Shown here: in pieces, positions 12,701-24,929 of the stretch
Numbering within the stretch: the first letter of the stretch is position 1
Layout of the letters: every line of letters starts with the position of its first letter
Source of the DNA: Rhea pennata
Taxonomy: Eukaryota > Chordata > Aves > Rheiformes > Rheidae
Direction: 5' to 3'
Length of the DNA stretch: 64,000 bases
Assembly (NCBI RefSeq): GCF_028389875.1
Contig: NC_084666.1
Location: 34,752,308-34,816,307 of the forward strand
Position numbers and translations under genes: made by a program
Notes under the pieces: generated by a model
The model's input: only the letters and a program-made list of their open reading frames with translations
Databases searched by the model: none
What the model was told of the DNA's origin: nothing

Positions 12701-15456
12701 TGCTCTTCTGCAACCTGAACTTGCAGTACAGTACTTCCTCACAAGAGTTACTTCATTTGCATGAATAGACTCAGGAGAAACAGCAGCACTAAACTCGCAC
12801 TGTGTTTGCAGAATTGAGAACTTACAAAAAACTCCATTTTTGCAGCACAGCATAAAGAATTTGATTCAAGTCCCTTTGAAGTTAATTGCACTCCCACTCA
12901 CTTTCCAAGAGCAGAGCCTGACTCCCATTAGAGTAAATATTTATTACTGAATATTTAATGCTTCCTCATTTGTTAACCCCAACGTGAAAAATCACTCAAA
13001 GAACAAAAAATGAATGTATCTGCCTTGAGCTCCTGTTAAATACAGCACATGTAAGTAAGATTCTTGTTTCACTGAAGGCTTTCTCCATCTATCTGTAATA
13101 CTCCTGCTCAAAAAAATAAATATGTTAGGCAAATAGATTGTTCTTTTTATTCTCGAGGAAGGAAGGATGTGATGGGGAAACACTAGCTTCACAGTCACCT
13201 ACTAGCGGCTCCCAGAAGATAAAAAGACAACAGCACCATAAGGTTTTGAAAAACAGGAGGGTAACAACCAAATGATAATGAAGGGGCATAAATATCATAG
13301 TACGTGAAACAAAAAGATGAACCTAAGAATCTTTCAAAGGTAAATGTAAAGAAGAAACTTCACAACAAAAATCCTAGTGCACCGTCTACATTTCTGTATG
13401 CTGCCTATATAGACACTGGTATTTTCCCACTGTTGCTGAAGCACCAATCAAGAAATCTGCTAAACAAATGTAAAATCACGTTCAGAAGAAATATATTGAG
13501 GGGCTTTGAGGCTCTGAAGCCATTTTGCACCCAATAGAAAGCAACAAAACCTTAAATCGAAGGCATGAGAAACCCAAGTAAGACGCCTGGGACTACAGCT
13601 TCTAAAGCAGAACGGCTAAAATAACACGCTCCTTTTTTGAGAGTCCTTTCCTTTCATACAGCCAGGGTAAATTTTGAGAACAGTGGTGGAAAGAAAGAAA
13701 ACTTGAACCGAATCCAAGAGGGGGAAAAGAAACAATCCTGGCAAAAGGGGTTACAAATGTGAATAGGCACTGCTTTTTCAGCAGCAACTGTTAAATACTT
13801 GATCTCAATTAGTTTTGGAATCATACCACAGAACTAAAATAAACTCCAGCACCACACATGAGACCACGCAAAGCAAGAGCAGCTGCGGGGCAGCTACATC
13901 TACAAACCCAAAAGATGGGAACTAAAGGAGAGCACCGCAAAGGGAAAGAAGCAGCACCACACCACAGAGCGAAGGTGAATATGGCACAGCAATCAAAGCA
14001 ACTGCGTGCGTCTCCGGAGGGGTCTCCTTGCACTCCTCTTCACCAGGCTGATGCATCACCCCTTTTTGCAAAGGGAGCGGGGTGGGAGCAGAGGGGAAAA
14101 GCAAACAATCTTTTTTTTTTTTTCCTCCAATTGTGGACTTTCCAAATTAAACCACTTTTTACTGTTTGTGTATTTTACAAAACTGAAAGCTTGCTTTGTC
14201 CCATTGCAGCAGCGGGGAGATTTCAACAATTCGGTTTATAGAATGATTTTTGTACTCCACACACAATGTGTTCTCCTAGAAGTAAACTAATATGCACCCA
14301 GAAGTTCAAACGAGCATGCCAGCACACAGATGTCACTGGAGCTACTGCACTGTCACACACAAGGATTTAACTTCCCAGATCTGAAGACAATAGCAATTTA
14401 TTTACAATGCACTTTTCAATTCTTTTTTTTTTTTTTCTTTTCTTACTGGTATACGATAGTAAAATGGTGAAATACAAAGATATATCTTTAGTAATCACTA
14501 ATCAGGACTGCTTATACAATATACGCTTGTCCCCTCACATTCCTACTACAGGAAAAAGGGATGAAGAGCCCTTACTTGTACTAGTCATTGAAATAAAAAA
14601 AAGACACTACATACAGGTCAGGTACTTGCTGTCTACGATTTGTTGATTTAACGTGTTACATGTCATTTCCCTCTTTTCCTTTCACACATACTGCTCTCTA
14701 CTCCCTCGAGGAAGACGACGACGCTGGGCCTTCCAGGAGAAGAAGATTCAAAAGGGAAGAAGAAGTCTATCCAGGAGGCAGGGCCGGGGTAGCGTTTACC
14801 CGCGGCCGTTCCCAGCGCCCGAACCTACCGCAAGCGGGTGCCACCAGCCCCCGGCCGAGCGACCCCTTCGGCCGGCAGCCCGCCGCCGACACGAGCTCGC
14901 TCCTTCCCGCCTCCGAGGGGGGACGCGAACCCCGAGCTCCGCAGCGGGCGGGCGGCCGGCGGCCCGGCTCCACCGGCAAGCGGGAACGGCGCCCGCCCGC
15001 CCCGCACCGCCCCGCACTTACCCCCGCGGCCCGCAGCGCCGGAGCGGCGGCGGCGAAGCGCGGCGGCGGGCGCAGGCGGCGGCGGGCGCGGCACGTCAGG
15101 CCGAGCAGGGCGCCGAGCGCGGCGGCGGCGGCCGCGCAGCCCGCGTAGAGGCCGAGGCGGAGCAGCAGCAGCGCCAGGCACGGCGGCGCGGCGGCGCCCG
15201 CCGCGGCCCGCTCCTGCCCCAGGTGGAAGAGGGACGCGGCGAGCAGCGCCAGCCCCGCCGCCAGCACCAGGCGCGACGAGCCGCGGTCCTCGTCCTCTTC
15301 GTCTTCCGCCGCCGCCTCCTCGCCGCCGCCGCCGGCCACAGCGGCGGCCGCCGGGGCGCTGCGGCGGGCGGCCTCGCCGCCGGGGCCGTGCGAGCCCGGC
15401 GGGCCGGCGGCGGCCGCCTCGGCCGTGCTGCTAGCGCTGTCGGCGCCGGGGAACAT
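3640..15456 (-). CDS. SNX25: SNX25, sorting nexin 25, 5' end only (join of exons 1 and 2)
   Basis: SNX25 belongs to the SNX13/14/19/25 family (PXA - RGS - PX - nexin-C), membrane-associated proteins of the ER and endosomes; SNX25 has been linked to TGF-beta receptor turnover. Only the first two coding exons are here. Exon 1 (15456-15022) gives 145 residues: Gly/Ala-rich start, acidic patch at about 46-58, then hydrophobic stretches at about 62-79 and 91-121 that look like an N-terminal membrane anchor, followed by a basic run. Exon 2 (3724-3640) encodes 28 residues ending in ISHNMDKALKE, which matches my memory of mammalian SNX25. Phase 0 at the first junction fits. The start is the first ATG in this frame (15456); an upstream GTG at 15552 extends the frame but is unlikely to be used. 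Some mammalian isoforms start at the MDKALKE methionine in exon 2. CFAP97 lies head-to-head upstream, as in mammals. Confidence 0.82.
6570..6950 (+). mobile_element. CR1-type LINE, 5'-truncated 3' end
   Basis: This stretch follows the layout of the 3' end of a chicken-type CR1 in order: GGGTTTGTTCAGCCT near 6582, GGGGAGACCTTACTG near 6612, a degenerate middle with AGATATAAGG near 6762, GGTGGAACTAGATGATCTCCAGAG near 6885, and CCCTTCCAACCTGAATT followed by a decayed terminal repeat (CTATGACTCTTGA). There is no coding capacity left. It sits in the SNX25 intron in antisense orientation to the gene. CR1s of this kind are typical of birds and other sauropsids, which supports the taxonomic guess. 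The 5' boundary is approximate. Confidence 0.85.
10004..10022 (+). repeat. Poly(A) homopolymer, 19 nt
   Basis: An uninterrupted run of A lies inside SNX25 intron 1. No retroposed sequence was recognised immediately 5' of it, so it is treated as simple repeat rather than the tail of a processed insertion. Confidence 0.8.
15022..15456 (-). CDS. SNX25: SNX25 coding exon 1
   Basis: The exon has 145 codons from ATG 15456 (MFPGADSASS) to the donor GGGG|GTAAGT at 15021. The ATG has A at -3. The product is low-complexity Ala/Gly at the start, with an acidic stretch EEAAAEDEEDED, then two hydrophobic stretches (about residues 62-79 and 91-121) and a CRARRR basic end. This pattern suggests a membrane-anchored N-terminus with a hairpin or one to two membrane passes. 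It exits in phase 0 and joins exon 2 cleanly. Similarity could not be tested; the call rests on frame, splice site, island and synteny. Confidence 0.72.
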
Positions 15457-15583
15457 GCTGCTGCTGGCGCCGCCGGCGGCAAGCGCATCTCCCGCCGCCG
15501 CAGGTCGCCGCTCGCGGGGCCCCGCGCCGCCTCCGCCCGCCGCCACTGGCACCGCTGCGGCCGCCCGCGGAGCCGCGGCTCAT
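15431..15583 (-). other. Upstream ORF overlapping the SNX25 start
   Basis: An ATG at 15583 opens a 50-codon frame (MSRGSAGGRSG..., Arg/Gly-rich) that ends at the TAG 15433-15431. That is 26 nt inside the SNX25 coding region and in a different frame. If the transcript starts upstream of 15583, ribosomes starting here would bypass the main ATG at 15456. No family is recognised. It is listed as a possible translational control element, not as a gene. Confidence 0.4.
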
Positions 15584-15724
15584 GCCCGGCGGCGGCAGCG
15601 GCGGCGGCAGCGGGCGGGCCGCTCCTCCCGGGCGCTGAGGCGGCGGCGCTGCCCGCCGGTGGGCGGCGGGGCCGGGCGCGGCGGCCGGGGAGGCCCCGCC
15701 GCGCCGCGCCGCCCCGCGGCCGCC

Positions 15725-15753
15725 GGGGAGGGGGGAGCAGGGGGCGGAGGGGG
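15725..15753 (+). promoter_or_regulatory. G-quadruplex candidate upstream of the SNX25 start
   Basis: Four runs of four or more G (4, 6, 5 and 5 G) are separated by 1, 4 and 4 bases, which fits the usual G3+N1-7 rule. The G-rich strand is the plus strand, the template strand for SNX25. It lies about 140-170 bp upstream of the uORF ATG, in the presumed core promoter. Confidence 0.5.
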
Positions 15754-15900
15754 CCCGGCCGCGCCGCTGCCGCTGCCGCGGGGCGGAGCGGGGCGCGCAG
15801 CGCCGCGGCTTGTTGCGGGGGCCTTGGCGCCGGGGCCTTGGAGCGGGGCGCGCTCAGAAGCGCTGGCTGCGCCCGGGCTTCGCGCTAAGGGGGCGACCGC

Positions 15901-18900
15901 GGAGGAAAACGGGAAGCGCCGTTTCGGCCAGGCATCGTTCGCTGCCGTCTCTGCTGCAATTTGATTTCTTTTTCCCTTGCAGTACTTACTTTTGTAAGAT
16001 TAATGATACTAGTCCTATGGAGAAATGCGTGCATACCGAGGGACTGATCCCGTGAATGCGTGTGTTTCCATACAACTTTACCAGCACAAGGAGCACCACT
16101 TTTAAGAGAGATCCGAAACTTTCCTGTACTTCTGAAAGAGAAGCAGACCCAGGCAAACGGATAGAACAGGTGTGCAAAATGTTCAGGTATAGTCCTAATG
16201 TAGCACCGTAAAGAGGGTTTAGGTGTCAATTAATGGTTCATAACTGTAATGGAAACGTGCAGAACACAGGCAGGGATCTAGTAAGGATTCCAAGTTATAA
16301 CAATAACTTGTTATTATATGTTTTACTCCACCACAGTACTTGCTGAACTAGTTCTCACCTAACCCCCAGTGCCTGATGGTACAGTCTGACTTGTATATAA
16401 AATGATTTGTTTCTGTGCATATATGCCTGTCTTGCAGGTTTGCATAGCAATATAGTTCCTCACAAAATCCCAAAGTAGTTTTGAAGAGATTTGACTTCCC
16501 ATCTCAGTCACTGACCAAAACTGAGATGCTGTTCCTTAATCTGATCCAAAGTCCTTCACAGTAGCTTAGATGTAATTTTATTATCCACTTTATTCTATTT
16601 AGTGGATATTAAATTGCACAAAGAGCTTTTCAGGGCTAGCCTAGACCACCACAGAAGAGGTGCCCAAAACTGATTATTTAAGTAATGTCTCTAATGTGAT
16701 TAAAGGTGAAAATCATTATATACAGAAAGTGAAAATAGTATTACGATGATATTCATGGTTTCGTGGGAGCTAGCATGTGACCTCATTCAGATGCTTCATC
16801 GAAGTGGGGAACAAGTTCCTTTAGTATGTCTAACCAGTAAGACCAACAGAGAGATCTCTGCAGAGTCCAGAAGCCTTTTGATAAGGCTCAGCATGCCTGA
16901 GGTTCCCTATAACGCTATTTTATTTTCTTAAATTAGAAAACAAAAGCAAAGGACAAAGATCCAACTTTCAGTGCACACTTTATTTACTCCTCCAAAGAGT
17001 TCAGAAAATACACCACTTAGGACTGAGTTCAACATCTATTCTAGGGTGAAAAGAGTGCAGAGCCTTAAGAAAGATCCACAAGACAGTGTATAAAGGCCTT
17101 CCACTGCACACGCATTCAGGAAACTCTCTAGGCCTCTGTCAAAACTACTTATGGGAACTGAATTTTTAAATTAACCTGCAGTGGAGCATATAACATTGTT
17201 AGTCCTACATAAACATTTTTTTTCTTATTAGAGTACTAATTCTCTGAAGTGGAGAGGAAGATAAAAAAAATAAACCTCCCTACAATAAAGGTTTAGTCCT
17301 GCACTGCTTATGCACAAGAACAGTTCTGATCTGGGGAATCTCCCGAATTTTAGTTAGGACTTGCACATCATATCCTTTTTGCAGATCATGTGTGTTTAAA
17401 TCAACCAAGGTGTATGTATATGCATAGAGCTAGTGGGAGCTTTGATTGTTTCTCTTCTAGTTTTTAAGAAGACTCTATGGCTTTCCATCTTGATGTACAG
17501 TTCCTAGTATTTCAGGTGACATCCTAGCTGCACTGAAGTCAATGGTAATTTTGAAGTTGACCTCAGTGTTACTAGAACTTCCCCTTTTGTATTTTATAAT
17601 TACTTCTCTGAATGTGACAAAAAAACTTCCAAGGTCAATTTTTTGGGATGGGGCATTACTTTATTATCTTCTTAAAGCTACTTACTCAATCATGGTATTA
17701 GGTTATGAAATAAGCAATTCAAACTTTAGGCAATTCAAGCATTACAGCAAATGTACTTCCTTAAAAAATAACAGCATCTTCGTTTTCACCCTTTAAGCTA
17801 TGAGTGTAATTAACTTGTTCATAGCATACCCTAGACCAAGCCCTCTGTTCTGAACACAGCTCTCTATCTGTGATTGGTGATAATCTTGCAACTTCCAGTT
17901 TCACAGCACTGCAAACTTTGCAGCTTTAAAATGATTAGGCTTAAAAATTCATACTTTTGTAAAAATTAAAACTTTTGTAAGGGCTTTTTTCACAGTTACT
18001 TCCTGTTTTGTGAGCCTTTCTGGCTCAGTTCACATTGCCATAAAAGCTAGAAATTCGCAACTATTTAAACAAATCAAATTTTCATTATAGGCAAAAAAAT
18101 TTGGTTTATGTTAGCTATTTACAACTTTGAATGAATAACATGCTTCTTTATAATCATTGTGCTGCTGTTATAGTTGCAGTCACATTAAGAGCATATAGAA
18201 ATACTTACAAGCCTCTCAGGCAGGCATGAAAAAAAAGTGCTCACAAACTTTAGATCCTTGTGGTTAGGAACAGTCATAGGAAAGGGGGGAAACAAATTCA
18301 CAGGATGGTGGACACTGTTGATTTCAAAAACCTTAGTTAACAGCAAGAGAAAAGGAGAATATCTTTGTTATACTTCCCAGTATCTTAAATCTAATTTAGC
18401 TGACACTTTCCAAGAAACCCTAAGACTGATTTTAATTACTTCTCACAGGCTTGTAGAAAAGGGGTTTCTCAAAATTATTACTTTTTTTTTTTTTTTCCCC
18501 CGTCTATTAGAGCTTTCCCTGCAAAGGTAGATACTTTGAACTTGATTGAAGAAGTAAAATGTAGACATAGTTCAGTAGAAATCACATAATCTCTTTCTCT
18601 ATATATAAAATCAGATATAGTTCCTCTGGTAAAACCTCACCTCAAAATTGATATACTACAAATGCAAAACTTCTACTTGTACTGTTTGCTTTCTACTTAT
18701 AGGAATATCATTCATCAAGACATAAAGATACAGTCCTTAATTACATGATCACATACTATCTTTCCTTTAGATCCAATTCCTGTTTTTCCTGTACTGCAAA
18801 TAAGCTAAACTGTTCTCGGGAAAACAGAATTATTTTGTTGTTGGCCTTTCTACAAAACATTAAATGAGCATAAGTACTTCAAAAGTATTAAGTAATTTGA

Positions 18901-19369
18901 TACCACCTTTGATAACACCTTTCTGAGACAATGGCATGGTATTTTGCCTATATGCAGATAGGAACCTGATGCGCAGGAAAAACAAAAGGCAAAAGTACCC
19001 ATTTAGTGTTCAATGAGAGGTACCTAAGATGTGATTTTAGGAGTATTCGGCATTTGGTAGCACTTGATGTTTTCCAAGTACAGCTACCACTGATCTCAGC
19101 TGCAGTTGTGACTGTTTAACATTTCAACAGCGAGTCAAGCAAGGCTGCGGAAAAATGAAATACGTGACCAAGTTGCCAAGTGACCGAAGTATGACCGAAG
19201 TATGCCAAGCTGGCCTAAATAACTCGAAAAGCCTCCACTGAACACGGTGTGGCACAAGTAGGACTAGAATTCAGTTACTGTAGCGGCGTCCAGCTACCTT
19301 AATCGGGAGATTTTATTTCTTCTCTTGTATTATTCTGCCGCAGTTGCTAACTATATTTCAACGTGCGAG
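15901..19369. other. Gap between the SNX25 and CFAP97 promoters
   Basis: About 3.5 kb of AT-rich DNA lies between the two head-to-head CpG islands. No exon, RNA gene or recognisable repeat was found, apart from a 14-nt T tract near 18483 and a small duplication, TGACCGAAGTA twice, near 19180-19203. It may hold 5'UTR sequence or distal promoter elements of either gene; none could be pinned down. Confidence 0.6.
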
Positions 19370-19900
19370 TGCCCAGCGCTGTCCCCCGCGCCCTCACCCG
19401 GGCCCGCTCCGCTCCCGCCGCCATTTCCTCGGGACGTGTCGCCGCCGCCATGTGGGGCGCCGCCGCCTCCCCCCGCCGCTGCCGCTCTCTGGCCCGGGGT
19501 GGCGGGCGCCGGCAGCCGCGCTCGGCTCCCGCCCCCCTCAGGCACCGCCTCTCCCCGCCCGGCGACGCGAGGGGCGGCGTAGGAGCCTCGCGGCGAGACG
19601 GCGGCGGCGCGGCTTCCTCCTGCTCTCGGCCCGGGCGTGTGTGTGAGTATCCGCCCCAGCTGCCCGCGCCGTCACCACAACAAACCCCGCGGCGGCGGCG
19701 GCGGCGGCTCCGGCTCTCCCCGGGGCGCCGGTGGGGCCTGGCGGCGGCGGAGCCCTCGCTGCTCCGCGCCGGCGCCTCCTTCTCTTCCTCCTCCTCCTCC
19801 TGCGGGTGCGCGGAGAGACGGTGCGTGGCGGGAGGCAGCCGGCGTCTCCCTCCGCGCCCGGGCTGGTCTGTCCCTCAAATGCAAGATGGGAGAGAGTCGT
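19370..19900 (+). promoter_or_regulatory. CFAP97: CpG island, promoter and noncoding first exon of CFAP97
   Basis: This is a dense CpG block of about 500 bp at the position expected for the CFAP97 5' end, some 9.7 kb upstream of the coding start. It carries YY1-like motifs (CGCCATTTCC near 19418 and GCCGCCATG at 19444-19452). The best first-exon donor is TGT|GTGAGT, with the exon ending at 19642; a second donor-like site is ACG|GTGCGT near 19820. No TATA box was seen. The exact transcription start is unknown. An ATG at 19450 lies inside this exon (see findings). Confidence 0.7.
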
Positions 19901-22900
19901 TTGTTTAATTATTTAATTTAATTTACTATTTTATTTTTATTAAGCAGGGATTTCGCTGTCTTCCTCCTCGGGTCCCTGCCGGAGTGACCCCTCCGTAGGT
20001 GTCCCTGGAGCGCGTGCTGTACTCGGAGCTCTTCCCGCCGCCTCCGTGCGCGGTGCCCGCGCGTCCGGCAGGCCGGAGCGCGGCGCGTCCGTGAAGCTGC
20101 CGGGCCGCGAGGGATGCGGAGGCGGTGGAGAAGGGCGTTAGGAAGCGATGCTTGAACAGAGTTGGAGAGCGAAGTGTCTTATAAAGCGCCCCCGTGAAAT
20201 GCACGGTTGTCAGGTTCAAGTAGTGGAAATTAAGTGGGCTAATGTGATTGTGGTAAACAGCTTAAGCTCGAGTGCGGTAAATCATCTCAATAGTCACATC
20301 TCCATTTCTCAAGTTTCCCCAGATCGACAGTGCTGCACTCTCCACTGCCAGCTCCTCAGAGGAGGCTGTAGCCTGGAAAAAGGAGCAGTCCCCGTTTCTG
20401 CGGGGCACCTGTGGAGTCGTTGGCACCTTCAGACCCCAAAATAAAAGCCTCCAAAAGAGGTAATGCTAGCTCCTGGGCCGCTGTAGCAGGTATTCTCTAT
20501 GCAGCACCTGCAGTAAAGCAGAATACCAAATTCAGTCCCAGCATGTCTCAGGATACAATGCAGTAAGCAGCAGTGTGTGTCATGCTTGTAAAGCTCTCTT
20601 TGGTCTAGAGTTTTCACAGCATGTTAAACCATGCTAAACTACATTTGCAAATGCTTTTAGTTTCCTTATATCACAATGTTATTTATAATCATATGACTTT
20701 TATGGCTTGCTGAAGTTTTTCCCCTTACGGTTCTGTTAAACATGATTTCCCGGAAGATGGTTTTATTATAGTATGCAGGGGACTACTGCAGAATTGTTGG
20801 TTCATATGTCTCAGGATAACTGTACCAAAACTAGGGAAAATATGATGGTATGATATAGTTAAGTCTAATCTCCATGACTAGTTTTCAGGAGATGTTTACA
20901 TTTGTTCTTTCTTACTATAAAACATATATCTAATTCTTTGCATGTTGATACTTAGTTTCAGAAACAAATACTTCTGTAACCTTTGGTTAAATTGTCTATG
21001 CGACATTCACGCAAACATAGCGAGAAAAGTGTATGGGATGTAATTAATATAATAGAAATGGATAGCAGTGACTTCTTTTATATCTCTTCTTTTCTTGTTA
21101 TGCTGTATGCAGTATAGACCATCAAGTGAGGTTGTGCAAATTCTTGTTTCCATGAAAAAAAAATAATCTCTCCCTTGTATAGAAATTGGTTGTTGTTCAA
21201 ACTTGTCAATTCTGCCTCCAAGGCAGAATAAAGTTCCATTAAAAAGTGAATTTTTTCAGAGAATTTAATTGAAAACAAAAGTGCAGTCTAGTAGTGCAAA
21301 AATGCATTACTAGAAAATTGTTCACTGGCTGCTAGCAAAGGAATGGGCTGGTTAAATATTCAGTATCTAAAACTTTGAACTCAGCTGTTGGAATGCTTTC
21401 AAGCTCTCCTACCACTTTTTTTTCTGGTTTTCCTGTTGTGCGCATGTTTTTCCTTTTGCGTTTTCTATGTCTAGATAATCCTTGCAATGGTGTGGAATGG
21501 AGACCAGAGAAAAAGAGAGAACAAGCTATTTGAGGACATTCTTTTCTTTTTCTCAGGATTCTGAGCTCGTATAACCTCCTTGGTTTTGTTTTGTTTTGGG
21601 CTTCTTTCTGTACTTAACCATGTTTAAAAGGGCATTCAGAGGATCACATGTTTCAACATAAGTCCTAGGCTCAGAGGACTACCAAGACCGCAGAGCCTTT
21701 GAGATTTCAGAAGTGTACTTGGCCAATCCATTCTAAGACTTCTCCCAGCAAAACATGCAGGTGCTTCTCCAAGGAGTCTTTCAAAATTCTCAGTCTAGGT
21801 GGAATATGTTTTTCTGTGGCATGAGTGGGAGAAGCATTTACAAGTTTTCTTTAAGTCTACCCAGCCAGGAGTGGGCTGATAAAATAACAAGTCACAGATC
21901 AGTGATGGGTGTTTGTTATCTTGAAGTGTTTCATTTTAATGACATAACAAATCCCAGGAAACCCAAAGTTGCAAGGAATTTAAAGGAAGTTCAGTGTTTT
22001 TAGCACTTTATCTGTGTTTTTGTACAAATATTTCTCATCTGAGGACATGAACAAGTCATAAAAATATAGTAGAGAAAGGGATCTCAAGAGGTCTTTACAT
22101 CATTTCCACTCTATGAACATTCAGAGACAAAGTACATATAGTTGGACTATTCCTGATTATTATTTGTTTAAGGTCTTCTTTGTGCACCAGTTTAATGACT
22201 GCATTTCTGTACTTACCCCCTGCTCACTTGTACCAGTCAGTCCTCCTTCCTTTCATATGAAAATATCTTCACTGAAAAATGGATTACATCTTGTCAGAAC
22301 TTTAGTGACTGTAGAGAATGTGACCTCTGTATCTGTAAAACTGTATGTGTATTTTCCAAACTGTGATACAGGTGTTTGCATGCAGACACAGAATTCAAAT
22401 CTTGATTTGTGTGGGAACACAACTATGCAAAGCGTTGATGGAAATGCTGATGACATAGCTCTTTGTAGAGTCAGGTCACTAAGCACACTAAATCTGTAAC
22501 ATTAGAAGCACAGGTAAACTTACAGTTCAGGGAGCTTTTTTGGGTGTTGGAGACAGTTCACATGTTGTGCTGCTTGGTAAGGATGCCCTGGTATTCTGCA
22601 GTACGTTTAGATTTGTATGTTGCTGAGCTCCATCAGTAGTTTGTGAAATGGTATAGTCAGGTTTTTTTTGTGGTCTTGCTATCTATTTCTCGGACTGCCA
22701 CAGACGTAAATCTGGGAAATGTCGAGTTAAATGGCATGTACACTCCTAATAGGTGGCTGGCTCTTGGATGAAAGTTTCAGTACTCTTGAACTATGTTACA
22801 GTTTTGTTCCTGAACTCTGGCTTCCCAACAGTAATGGATGGGTGTCTGTAGATCCTAACATTTCTGAGACATATCTCTACTGTTCGCAGTGAGTCAGGCA

Positions 22901-23959
22901 GGAGTGCAGACCGGGCACAGCAGGTCTGGTACCATGGGAGGATAATGGGGAAATTATTGAACAAATATTGGTGAAAGAATTGCTCTTTCTCACTTACTTC
23001 TGGTCTGTCATGAAAGAGGGGCTGATGTTGTGTATCAAATATGAAATGATCAATGGTGGTTTGAAAGCTTAAGGAGGTGTAAAATGATCTTCGCTGAGAC
23101 TTGGGCCACCTCTCACTGTGTACTTCTGGAGGCAGTTGATCAACATGGAAGCACTGCTGCTGCAGAGCGGGGGATTGATGTCAGTTGTCTGTTGCTTAGA
23201 AGCCATCAGTGCCCAACTTTTGTGGTTTACTGCAATTGCTCCGTTTAGTCTTGGCAGATCCCTAGCTGGAACTGATGTTTGAGTGAATCCTTGCTTTAAA
23301 TAGATAGGAGACTCTGGAATTTCTTTTGGGACCATTTTAAAGAGAATCAGAGTACTTTGGCACATCTCCAGTGGGCTGCTTCTGGTCAGAGTTGCTGTTT
23401 TGAGGGCATCTCTGAGCCATCATAGGCTTGAGAGTTGCTGGAGTACCTATTGCAGCATACAAAGACAAGTCCTCCCCTTAAAGTGTCCAGCAGAGAAAAC
23501 CAAGGGTAACAGGAGGAGGGGCAGCAACCGTTGGACATACTGACTCCATAGATTGGAGGTAGCTGGCCTTTCCTCCTTCCTCTTCTGAGCTAAGAGGAAA
23601 AAAAAATGGTGAAAGTCATTGGAAAGCCACTTGAGAATCATTTGGACAAGTGATTTCAGATGCACTAGTAAGGCAAATAGTAGTTCTGTTCTGAGCTTGA
23701 ATTAGGCCATGTCAGATTTGGCATGTAAGGGTCAAATGATGTTTATATGGCCTTTTCCGAGTGCTCATTTTGGGTCACTTGGTTTTGACTCAAGTCCATT
23801 ACTGTCTCATCAGTCAACATCCACACACAGTTTATCATCAACCAGCAGGAAATGCTTCTATATAGGTTCTCATCTGAGCAAAGGGATTCACACTCATGTA
23901 GTTAAATCCAGGCAGTTAGCAGCAGTTACAAGTAACCTGTTTACCTCTAACTAGACAGA

Positions 23960-24250
23960 GCCAGATTTTTCTTGGGAGTGCACAGTGAAAGGGTAAGATG
24001 CAACAGTTGCAGGTTGCAACATGGGAAATTCAGGTCAGAGAACAAAGATTTCACAGTGAGGGTTGTTAAGCACTGGTACAGGTGCCTGCAGAGGATGTGA
24101 AGTCTTTGCTTCTGAGCTTTTTTCAGAACTTGGCTAGGCAAGACTCTGAGCAAAGCTTGATTTAGCTTTGAAGTTGGCCCTGCTTTGAACAGGGGGTCTG
24201 GACTAGACAACCTCCAGAGGATCCCTTCCAACCTTTTTTTATCTAATTCT
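23960..24250 (+). mobile_element. CR1-type LINE, 3' end fragment
   Basis: Diagnostic CR1 pieces appear in order: GATTTCACAGTGAGGGTTGTTAAGCACTGG near 24047, a degenerate GTGCCTGCAGAGG near 24083, TTTGAACAGGGGGTCTGGACTAGACAACCTCCAGAGGATC near 24183-24222 and CCTTCCAACC near 24223. It ends in a decayed T-rich tail. It lies in the sense orientation of CFAP97 in intron 1 and is noncoding. Confidence 0.85.
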
Positions 24251-24929
24251 AGCTCCTGTATCTGCTCTCTGTGTTTTGCAGTATGGAGTATAGTAACTTA
24301 CTTGTGTCTCTGCCTGCCTTTCCGTCTCAGGGTGCCTAGTCTAATGGAGGGTGTATATGTGGGTGGAGGAGCAGAGTTTGGATAGGTTTGTAGTGCTGGA
24401 CCTTAATCTGAGCTGAGGTTTTAAATTTTGCAGGTTAGTCATGAACCTCTTAGTTTGGATTGGGGAAAATATGGTAGAAAGGTGAGGGAAACTCGTACCC
24501 AATCTTGGAGGGCATGAGGCGCACGAAACAGCTGTAGCAGGTCCTGTGCTCTGAGCTTAGAAAATTAGAACATTAGTAAAAGCAGGAGGAAAGCAGATTG
24601 TTTCATTCAGTGGGGGTTTCCCTTGAAGGGAAATAGCTCCCTGAGAGATATTCTTCCTCCTTTGCATGCTCTGTTGTTTTAGTAGCAAAATTAAAATCTT
24701 TAATTAAAAAGGAGGTAGGTAGGGTTGGGTATGCATGATTTGGCACGTGGTTGGGAGCAGCTGTGCTTGCTGATCTTTACTACTGTTTTTGATTGTATCT
24801 GACAACAAACTAGGTTTTGAAACGTTACCTTTTTCTGTGTTTATCCTCTTTATTTTAGCAGACTCTCAGATGTTGCACTTATCTAATCTTACAATTTTTA
24901 TTGCTCTCTTCTGGACTTCTTTCAATTTG

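Larger units (their letters stand above)
3725..15021 (-). other. SNX25: SNX25 intron 1 (11.3 kb)
   Basis: This intron is bounded by donor GTAAGT (15021-15016) and acceptor TTTCAG (ending 3725). It is mostly AT-rich DNA without a convincing ORF. Recognisable contents are a CR1 3' end (about 6570-6950), a 19-nt A tract (10004-10022), a GC-richer patch with several CpGs (about 9680-9840), and poly-T tracts near 14110 and 14425. The many short ORFs here are no longer than expected by chance and several use non-ATG starts. The stretch 13820-14100 is moderately GC-rich and may be the distal shore of the promoter CpG island. Confidence 0.75.
14780..15900 (-). promoter_or_regulatory. SNX25: CpG island / promoter and first exon of SNX25
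   Basis: Base composition changes sharply to very GC-rich with dense CpGs across about 1.1 kb, covering SNX25 coding exon 1, its 5'UTR and the presumed transcription start above 15583. No TATA box was seen, which is usual for CpG-island genes. The plus strand carries a G-rich run at 15725-15753. Long ORFs on both strands here (for example the plus-strand frame 14653-15888) follow from the lack of stop codons in GC-rich DNA and are not taken as genes. Confidence 0.8.

Noticed and set aside
15457-15552. N-terminal extension of SNX25 to a start at 15552
   Set aside because: The codon at 15552 is GTG. The first ATG in this frame is 15456; non-AUG initiation has no support here.
14653-15888. 411-codon plus-strand frame through the SNX25 CpG island
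   Set aside because: It arises from lack of stops in GC-rich DNA. Its product is Arg/Ala/Gly low complexity, and the minus strand carries the real exon with a proper splice donor.
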